This document shows positions 9,201-13,208 of a stretch of DNA of 13,208 nt, one piece after another. Below the pieces are notes generated by a model. The model did no database searches and had not been told where the DNA came from. It saw only the letters and a list, made by a program, of their open reading frames with translations. Location: NCBI GenBank assembly GCA_029907285.1, contig JARYMD010000076.1:1-13208 (forward strand), in the 5' to 3' direction. This DNA is from Verrucomicrobiota bacterium. Its GTDB lineage: Bacteria > Verrucomicrobiota > Verrucomicrobiia > Limisphaerales > J093. A program made the position numbers and the translations under genes. Each line of letters begins with the position of its first letter. The stretch's first letter is position 1.

Positions 9201-10315
9201 CAATGCAGATCGCGATCACCGAGGGTCCTGAACTTGCATGGGAACAATCATGGCTGTACACCACTGAAGATGGCCCCACAGGGATTCAAATCGCTGTGGT
9301 GCTCAACAGTCCCGCAGCTCATTTGGTGCAAGCTGACTACGAGTTTGTCCCAGACGCCAGCACCGCTTCGCCTGACGACGATTTCATTGCCCCGCTCTCG
9401 GGAACGCTGACCCTTGCGCCGGGCCAGACAAGGGCGAGTTTCACCGTGCTCATCATAAACGACAATCTCAAGGAAGGCACAACGCCCGAAAACGCTGTGT
9501 TCCGGCTCTTCAATCTGCGCGGCGCAGCAATCGATGACACCGACCCATTCCGGGTTCGTGCGACACTTCAAATTGCCGATGACGACACGCGTCCCGGCCA
9601 GGCTGTGTTTGTGGAAAATGCCATCCGCCTGCGCGAGGGTGAAAGCCGCACTCTCACAATTCGACGACAAGGCGGCAGCGACGGCCCGCTTCAGGTTTTC
9701 TTGTTCCCGATGAGCGGCAATGCCACCGAAGATGAAGATTGGACCCTCACGCCGCGCTCCACGCAGTTCGAAGACGGCCAGACCGAAATCAACGTCACCC
9801 TCAAAGCGCTCACAGACAACCGAGTCGAAGGCGCCGAACTGGTTGTGCTCGGCCTCCACGGCGGCTTCGGTCCGGGCCAGATGAGCACGCTCCTGATAAC
9901 CATCGAGGACGCCGATGGCACTGTTTCGGGCTTCTCTGCATGGGCGAACGAGCATCTTGCCAATTATCCGCCGACGGCACGCGCTGCCGATGCCGACGCC
10001 GACTCCGACGGCCTCCCAAATTGGGTCGAGTATTTGTGGCGCACCAACCCGGCCAAACCGGACCGCCCAACACCGCCCCAACAGTCTTTCAGTGAGTGGG
10101 GTGAATGGCACGTGCGCGTGACCGTGCGCGAGGACGCCGCCGCTTTGGTTCTTGCCGAATTTGCCAACAATGTCCTTTGGACTCAGCCAGTGTTTGACGC
10201 CGGAACGTGGCAGTCGAACGGCGACGGCACACGGACAGGATTGTTCAAGTTCTACAGCTTCGGAACCAACGCAGGCTTTGTCCGATTCCGATCGGAATGG
10301 CTGGGCGGCCAGTAG
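6215..10315 (+). CDS. Giant secreted FecR-like / FN3 / Calx-beta multidomain protein
   Basis: This 1366-residue protein is counted from the ATG at 6215, which opens a clear signal peptide (MRSIAVIVAVLFLWSSGWA, cleavage before DTH). A GTG at 6131 would add 28 charged residues and bury the signal. Order of parts, approximate residues: beta-rich N-terminal region (20-290); a FecR-like beta segment with 'GDVVQVGNELIGSGPYLTLQ' (about 298-340); a linker region; an Ig-like domain (about 507-602); three FN3-like domains (about 605-692, 697-792, 795-885); three Calx-beta-like domains (about 893-1002, 1005-1125, 1127-1235), each with an acidic loop such as DYDYTGGSG or DNRVEGAE; an Asp-rich DADADSDGLPNW segment (about 1258) that looks like a calcium-binding thrombospondin-3-type turn; and a C-terminal beta domain. 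No catalytic domain is visible. I infer a calcium-stabilised cell-surface or extracellular adhesin or matrix protein. The Asp-rich 'DGLPNWVEY' plus Calx-beta arrangement is typical of Verrucomicrobiota secreted proteins. Confidence 0.9.
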   Translation: MRSIAVIVAVLFLWSSGWADTHTLLLPDWESAWWTVYARVEGQDVKFIQEGNTGAQGSEIQTIFYTAPKEATVSVYADFHGELPQGIEPVSLELEINGDVHSTWTIDGGVATTVINMSTNKEAINQIRLIAGRAVLHTTNPNWTPSAHFLSTLYVVRPIRVSAGGALGGSMSVYAYSNTPCIQTNVGGQAWVDYKFDPLPNASVKVEPVVGTEVSSGWLTTDDSGRAVVSVWAETSSPVDEAGYVHGSVRIKGVKDRATVERETELRIPYALVAGVNGASLVGRAGAIIEPRRIIDGDILKPGDVVQVGNELIGSGPYLTLQFCNGQQLTLQSDTVSGVRAVVGQGSFDHRTPVLTATLQNVAQEIRSDPRRYGRFLFYKAVGNAVDNFLGLPDPVGWTVTTPGGAVEEWLAEFGESAYQPKSRASSGQGTALAGGTQTAADAPWAGGMVDFYSDGTVRVYNHGATVAVRSPSGSRTVPLSGMTVGRLNTPGGELAAVGAAPATGNAPIIELAPAPGATEVPIRPGFRLNITELGGNTVLPGSVVCRLDGYLLPMASREENRFALSLPPGMALTSGTHEWDVELAMLGGAMVRTSATFQVTANLPAPQSVRAVAGAQRVSLRWDAEALEWAHGGFRVYRTAPGGTPTLISGTKPLHQPNFVDPAPVPGAMYEVAGLDASGREGARSAAVTAAFPGAVPSAPKRVTVTPQALETGAGLALLIEDSTPGFTLWRIEAAESAAGPFADALDGELTSVNPWPIPRPFEETRRWWRVIAVNVDGQQGPATVVGPVALPAALPPVAGLTASPNPDGSATLRWNPWTARPLAGYRVERWVNNSWTTAGEVGAATLSWTDPAQNTGELRQWRVKARLAGGGESPASASAALRLQPVPASRGIVRLASDSLTGAEGGTAAVRVIREGGLELPAFVTWSSWGWAGTALPDYDYTGGSGLLVFAPGETEKVISVPLLPDAEREQPDEVFYIYLRGVEGGPVLGEPSTMQIAITEGPELAWEQSWLYTTEDGPTGIQIAVVLNSPAAHLVQADYEFVPDASTASPDDDFIAPLSGTLTLAPGQTRASFTVLIINDNLKEGTTPENAVFRLFNLRGAAIDDTDPFRVRATLQIADDDTRPGQAVFVENAIRLREGESRTLTIRRQGGSDGPLQVFLFPMSGNATEDEDWTLTPRSTQFEDGQTEINVTLKALTDNRVEGAELVVLGLHGGFGPGQMSTLLITIEDADGTVSGFSAWANEHLANYPPTARAADADADSDGLPNWVEYLWRTNPAKPDRPTPPQQSFSEWGEWHVRVTVREDAAALVLAEFANNVLWTQPVFDAGTWQSNGDGTRTGLFKFYSFGTNAGFVRFRSEWLGGQ

Positions 10316-10397
10316 CCATTAGGCCGGAAAGTCTGACCGAAATAGTTTCTCCAGCATGTGTGGACGGCAAGCCGGGCAGATTCGCCGGCTGTCAAAA

Positions 10398-10450
10398 CAA
10401 TTGCCGGAATCAATTGCGGGCTTGGGGTGCGGCCCAATATGCAATTGCAT
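10398..10450. repeat. Three CAATTGC copies, one within a 12-bp palindrome
   Basis: CAATTGC occurs at 10398-10404, 10411-10417 and 10442-10448. The last lies inside the perfect palindrome ATGCAATTGCAT (10439-10450). The cluster is in the 251-bp gap upstream of the gene at 10567 and could be an operator. A single 12-bp palindrome is expected by chance in a window this size, so the clustering is the only argument. Confidence 0.25.
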
Positions 10451-10566
10451 TCTCGAAAAATCCGGGCACATTCTTATCAGATGACGCACCGCTGCCATGG
10501 CCGGAGAAATCGGATGTTGATTTCGGCTCATAGCCCGGGTGCGTCCGAGCTTTTGAACTCGATCAC

Positions 10567-11511
10567 ATGGACAAAGATGAACTGTATCGTCGCGGAATCG
10601 ATGAGCTCCTGGTCACAGGGCCGGTTGGCAATCGGAGATACTGGGCCGGCCACTTGGTGTTGCGAATGTTGGACGGCCTGGGCATCCTGAATTACCGTCA
10701 TTATGACCGGTACAATGGCCGGGTTTACACCGAAACAGCCCTCGATTCTATTCGAGCAGCAGCGGCTGTGATGACTTTCCCTGAACAAGGGCTTTTCGTG
10801 CTCGCGGCGATTTTCACGCCATGGTTAGCATTGGGCAGGGCCTCGGGACTGACATTGAAAATGCGCGACGTTCTTGAGGCCATTGCAGAGATAGCCGGAA
10901 AACCTGTGTGTCTCGTCGCTGCAATGTCGGTTTTTGACATGGGCAGAGCCGCAGTGCACCGCTATCAGCCGGAAGGGTTGTTCCCTGAAAATCGAAAGCC
11001 CGGTGAAGGTATATCCATCACATTTTCCTCAGAGCAAGTTCTGTCGCTTGGGCTGCGATCGCACACATTCGAGCTTGACAGGCTGGTCGCTGCTTTGGAG
11101 CGGCCTGAACAGTACGGGTGGGAGTCAAATCTGCGCCAATTGACAACGTGGTGGCTTGAGAATTCGGAGCAATTGCAGGTCGATCGCGAGGTTAATCGGC
11201 TCATCTCCGAAATGTCACAATTGCCCCTGGCCGAGCTGGATGTATGGCGCGCACTTGGCCTGATGGATTGGTTGGCTGACAACCCCGGTCACCCGCGAGC
11301 GCAAGATGCCGTGAAGGCCGCAGCGCGCATCAAACATGCGCCTCTCCGCAAGAGCGCTGCCAAACTGGCCGCACTCACGAAAAGCTGGGATGTCATAGAG
11401 CGCCTCGCCCAGCATGACCCGGACAGGGGAGTGCGCGAGCTGTCAGAAAAGCTGTTGGCAGGCAAGAACGAGCCGGAAACGCCGCCCAGCAACGGCCAAA
11501 CATCAGACTGA
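10567..11511 (+). CDS. Hypothetical cytoplasmic protein with helical-repeat C-terminus
   Basis: I do not recognise the family of this 314-residue protein. There is no signal peptide. One modestly hydrophobic stretch near residues 75-90 (GLFVLAAIFTPWLALG) could be a buried helix or, less likely, a membrane segment. The N-terminal half has short motifs such as 'GNRRYWAGHLVLRMLDGLGILNYRHYDRYNGRVY' (over residues 21-54, rich in Tyr and Arg). The C-terminal third is Ala/Leu/Lys-rich and helical (AQDAVKAAARI, LRKSAAKLAALTKSW, DRGVRELSEKLLAG), in a pattern like HEAT/ARM repeats, and it ends in a Pro/Glu tail. The start ATG has no obvious Shine-Dalgarno, like several neighbours. It follows the large secreted protein by 251 bp on the same strand and ends 15 bp before a GC-rich hairpin. 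Function unknown. Confidence 0.78.
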   Translation: MDKDELYRRGIDELLVTGPVGNRRYWAGHLVLRMLDGLGILNYRHYDRYNGRVYTETALDSIRAAAAVMTFPEQGLFVLAAIFTPWLALGRASGLTLKMRDVLEAIAEIAGKPVCLVAAMSVFDMGRAAVHRYQPEGLFPENRKPGEGISITFSSEQVLSLGLRSHTFELDRLVAALERPEQYGWESNLRQLTTWWLENSEQLQVDREVNRLISEMSQLPLAELDVWRALGLMDWLADNPGHPRAQDAVKAAARIKHAPLRKSAAKLAALTKSWDVIERLAQHDPDRGVRELSEKLLAGKNEPETPPSNGQTSD

Positions 11512-11526
11512 CGCATTGGCGCTGTC

Positions 11527-11552
11527 GGCCGCGAACCGCCCCGCGCGCGGCC
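11527..11552 (+). terminator. GC-rich hairpin after the 10567-11511 gene
   Basis: GGCCGCG (11527-11533) is a perfect inverted repeat of CGCGGCC (11546-11552) with a 12-nt loop. It starts 15 nt after the stop codon and is followed by CTCTTT. The position and the strong stem suit an intrinsic terminator, although the T-run is short and interrupted. Confidence 0.45.
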
Positions 11553-11650
11553 CTCTTTGGTCGCATCAACGCGACAGCCTATCCTACGACCCGTTTCCAC
11601 CACGCAAACCCGGCGCCCGAACGTTGACCGGAAGGGGGGGCTGATAACTC

Positions 11651-11670
11651 CGTGTCTGTCCCCATATTGC
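11651..11670 (+). repeat. 20-nt motif beside the transposase relic (copy 1)
   Basis: CGTGTCTGTCCCCATATTGC matches CGTGCCTGTCACCCTATTGC at 13122-13141 at 17 of 20 positions. A weaker relative (about 14 of 20) occurs at 24-43. On the other strand the copy reads ...TGGGGACAGACACG, a word I recall seeing close to RAYT/IS200-like transposase genes in many environmental genomes. It lies about 30 bp beyond the recognisable transposase motif and is therefore probably part of, or a target for, that element. Confidence 0.5.
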
Positions 11671-11702
11671 ACCAGCAATCTTTCGTGTCTCCCGCCTTCG
11701 CA

Positions 11703-11780
11703 ACTCCTGACGGGATTCAGGTCAATGTAACAGACCACCCGAATGATCACTTCCGGGTTGTGCTCGCCCCCCGTATGTTC
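11703..11780 (-). pseudogene. Remnant of a REP-associated tyrosine transposase (RAYT/IS200-like)
   Basis: On the minus strand, directly after the stop codon of the beta-helix gene, the translation reads about 26 residues ending in HNPEVIIRVVCYIDLNPVRS (the final 18 of these at 11703-11756). The 'Y-I-D-L-N-P-V-R' core is the hallmark of RAYT/Y1-type transposases, where it follows the catalytic region. No upstream His-hydrophobe-His motif or catalytic Tyr region is present, and the reading frame loses homology immediately after VRS (a +1 shift gives GVAK, closer to the usual continuation). Only a fragment therefore survives. The open frame that contains it extends upstream into the beta-helix gene and downstream to 11289, but that extension is not transposase-like. 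The fragment signals past mobile activity at this junction. Confidence 0.7.
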
Positions 11781-13062
11781 ACGGCTGTTTATCGCGCTCG
11801 TCCAGAATTTGAGTTGAAGCTCGGACGTTGTTGCTCTCGAGCACAACTGCGCCGACGCGCTTGCCGATTCGAATGCCGATCTTTTGCAGTCCGGCGCCAG
11901 TGTCCTCGATGACGTTGCTGCGAATGATTGTCCCGTGCGTCACGCCGTCGATGAAAATCCCAGACCCATGATTGTCCCGGACGACATTGCTTTCGAACCT
12001 GACGCGGTGGGCCGCCATGGGTTCCTGTTCGGCCCGCCAATAGACGCCGCCCTGCTTGTTTCCAACGATCGTGTTGTTGCGCACCACATTGTCGCTGTCC
12101 TTGTGGCCGATCGACATCCCATACCCGCCGTTGTTTTCCAGCAGATTCCCTTCGGCGAAACCACCCCGCACACGCCAACAAAAGAAAAACCCGTCCTCGC
12201 CATTTCCAATCGCGCGACAGCCCTTGACCGTTGGACGTTGTGAGCCGCTTCCGGGATGCAGACCAAGACCGGCGCATCTCTCGACCACACATGATTCAAC
12301 TTTCACATCGTTTGATTGCTGAAAGCTGATGCCGTCGCCGTTGTAATCGCGCACAACGCAGTCCTTGATTTCACAGTTGTCGCCCCGGTACAGGAAGATG
12401 CCCGCGGCGCGGCAGCCATCGACCTTGGTCGGGTTCTCGGCTTTGTTGCCGTCGATTGTCAGGCTCTCAACACGTGCATCCTGCAAATTGTAGCCGCTGA
12501 CAACCGGGAAAACCGTCGCAGCAAATCCGCCGTCAGCAACCATGATGTCAGCATTCATGGGACGGCTGAGTGTGAAATAGTTCGAGCGCGCGTTGAGAAT
12601 GGTTGCGCACACGCCATGAAAGTAACGTTGTGTTTTCGACGCCACATACACGCCGCGCCCGATTTCGAAGCCCGTGACGTCCGCCACTGTAATTGCAGCC
12701 TCGCCAAAGTCACCGTCGGCAGCCAATAGAGAACGAACCTCACGATCCTTCTTGAGCACAGTTCTTGCCCCGAATCCCCGGACTGTCACGCGGCTGCGAA
12801 GATGGAGCGAATCACGCATCAGGTATTCGCCGGGGCCGATTGTTACCACTCCGCCGCCGAGGTTGGCCACGTAATCAACCGCAGCTTGAAGCGCGCGATT
12901 GTCAGCGCCCAGGATGTCCGCGTTCCGGACACCAACGGTGATGTGCACTGCCGGTTGCGCGTGCAACTCGTTCTCGGGATGTTGTCGGCCGGCCTCATCA
13001 GCAATCGCGGCCGCCACTGCACAACCTGCGCCAGCAAACACGAGGATAAGAATCGATTTCAT
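11779..13062 (-). CDS. Secreted right-handed parallel beta-helix protein
   Basis: The protein has 427 residues from the ATG at 13062. The frame is open to 13116, but the signal peptide (MKSILILVFAGAGCAVAAAIA, probable cleavage after Ala21 before DEAG) fixes the start; a G-A-G-C14 stretch is a poor lipobox. Residues about 48-100 are the N-terminal cap of a pectate-lyase-3-type helix: A-D-N-x-x-x-L-Q-A-A-V-D, GGGVVTIGPGEYLM, and a VTVRGFG turn. From about 195 onward there are at least eight PbH1-like coils, with Asn/Asp/Gly turns such as DCVVRDYNGDGISF (234-247), NGEDGFFFCW (287-296), NLLENNGGYGMSIGHK (306-321), NNTIVGNKQGGVYW (329-342) and NVVRDNHGSGIFID (359-372). This fold serves polysaccharide lyases, epimerases and hydrolases; no catalytic set can be assigned, so an extracellular glycan-directed role is inferred. 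The stop codon abuts the RAYT relic, yet the C-terminus looks complete. Confidence 0.88.
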   Translation of the reverse strand: MKSILILVFAGAGCAVAAAIADEAGRQHPENELHAQPAVHITVGVRNADILGADNRALQAAVDYVANLGGGVVTIGPGEYLMRDSLHLRSRVTVRGFGARTVLKKDREVRSLLAADGDFGEAAITVADVTGFEIGRGVYVASKTQRYFHGVCATILNARSNYFTLSRPMNADIMVADGGFAATVFPVVSGYNLQDARVESLTIDGNKAENPTKVDGCRAAGIFLYRGDNCEIKDCVVRDYNGDGISFQQSNDVKVESCVVERCAGLGLHPGSGSQRPTVKGCRAIGNGEDGFFFCWRVRGGFAEGNLLENNGGYGMSIGHKDSDNVVRNNTIVGNKQGGVYWRAEQEPMAAHRVRFESNVVRDNHGSGIFIDGVTHGTIIRSNVIEDTGAGLQKIGIRIGKRVGAVVLESNNVRASTQILDERDKQP

Positions 13063-13121
13063 GTGATCAATGTAACTGCCCGCGCGCGTTGAGTCACGAC
13101 CAGCCTTTGTCACCACAACAT

Positions 13122-13141
13122 CGTGCCTGTCACCCTATTGC
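13122..13141 (+). repeat. 20-nt motif (copy 2) upstream of the beta-helix gene
   Basis: CGTGCCTGTCACCCTATTGC is 17/20 identical to 11651-11670, in the same orientation. The two copies thus bracket the beta-helix gene 11779-13062 together with the RAYT relic. A near copy of the inner part, CAGCCTTTGTCACC, lies just before it at 13101-13114, and CAGCCTGTCACC occurs at 25-36. These may be ends or target sites of a RAYT-mobilised element. Confidence 0.5.
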
Positions 13142-13144
13142 TTA

Positions 13145-13208
13145 GCCCGGAAATCTCACCGGTCACCCCATCGGATTCACCGGTGCCTTCACCCCGGTGA
13201 GATTTCCG
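13145..13208. repeat. Palindromic repeat: 15-bp inverted arms plus 17-nt dispersed copy
   Basis: CGGAAATCTCACCGG (13148-13162) is perfectly inverted as CCGGTGAGATTTCCG (13194-13208), with a 31-nt spacer that itself contains the palindrome CACCGGTG (13178-13185). The left arm with its flank (13145-13161) is identical to 378-394. The right arm reaches the window edge, so the element may continue. Long perfect stems with REP-like size, in noncoding DNA near a RAYT relic, suggest a REP/BIME-type element, but a large cruciform or a bidirectional transcription end is also possible. Confidence 0.6.

Noticed and set aside
9248..10111. Minus-strand open frame of 287 codons
   Set aside because: It is fully antisense to the Calx-beta region of the large secreted protein, whose plus-strand frame is clearly real.
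11289..11846. A complete 185-residue transposase
   Set aside because: Only the short YIDLNPVR segment is transposase-like. The rest is out-of-frame or overlaps neighbouring genes, so it is recorded as a remnant instead.
1..13208. CRISPR array, tRNA, rRNA or prophage genes
   Set aside because: I looked for regularly spaced repeats, cloverleaf-like sequences and phage structural or integrase motifs and saw none.

Overview
The window is a moderately GC-rich bacterial segment. It carries seven genes that look real, one decayed transposase fragment and several repeat-like intergenic sequences. The best taxonomic hint is the 1366-residue secreted protein at 6215-10315. It combines FN3 and Calx-beta domains with a C-terminal aspartate-rich 'DxDxDSDGLPNWVEYLWRTNP' segment, a layout I associate with Verrucomicrobiota (and the wider Planctomycetota/Verrucomicrobiota group). 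The secreted beta-helix proteins, a GH-like enzyme with no obvious Shine-Dalgarno dependence, and a RAYT (REP-associated transposase) relic fit the same picture. The assignment is inference; there is no rRNA or marker gene here.

Layout from left to right. Positions 1-535 hold no convincing gene but contain hairpins and one copy of a repeat that recurs at the far right end. Positions 536-2266 (minus strand) encode a secreted or lipid-anchored tandem beta-helix protein. A divergent intergenic stretch (2267-2516) follows, with a terminator- or attenuator-like hairpin. Then come two plus-strand genes: a small unknown protein (2517-2936) and a large exported glycoside-hydrolase-like protein (3013-5418). 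The latter overlaps tail-to-tail by 11 bp with a minus-strand Nudix hydrolase (5408-5881). Next are the giant multidomain secreted protein (6215-10315), a cytoplasmic protein of unknown function (10567-11511) with a GC-rich hairpin just after it, a RAYT transposase remnant (about 11703-11780, minus), and a second secreted beta-helix protein (11779-13062, minus). The right edge (13122-13208) holds repeat motifs, including a perfect 15-bp inverted repeat.

Biologically, four of the seven genes encode exported proteins with carbohydrate-related folds or adhesive modules: two parallel beta-helices, a GH20b/GH67-like alpha/beta protein and an FN3/Calx-beta protein. The plain reading is a region devoted to extracellular glycan binding or degradation. 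There is no classical operon: strands alternate, no transporter or regulator genes are present, and repeat or transposase relics sit between genes. I see no defence system, CRISPR array, prophage, tRNA or rRNA. The most promising items for novelty are the GH-like enzyme, the tandem beta-helix protein, and the repeat family that appears near both ends of the window next to the RAYT relic.
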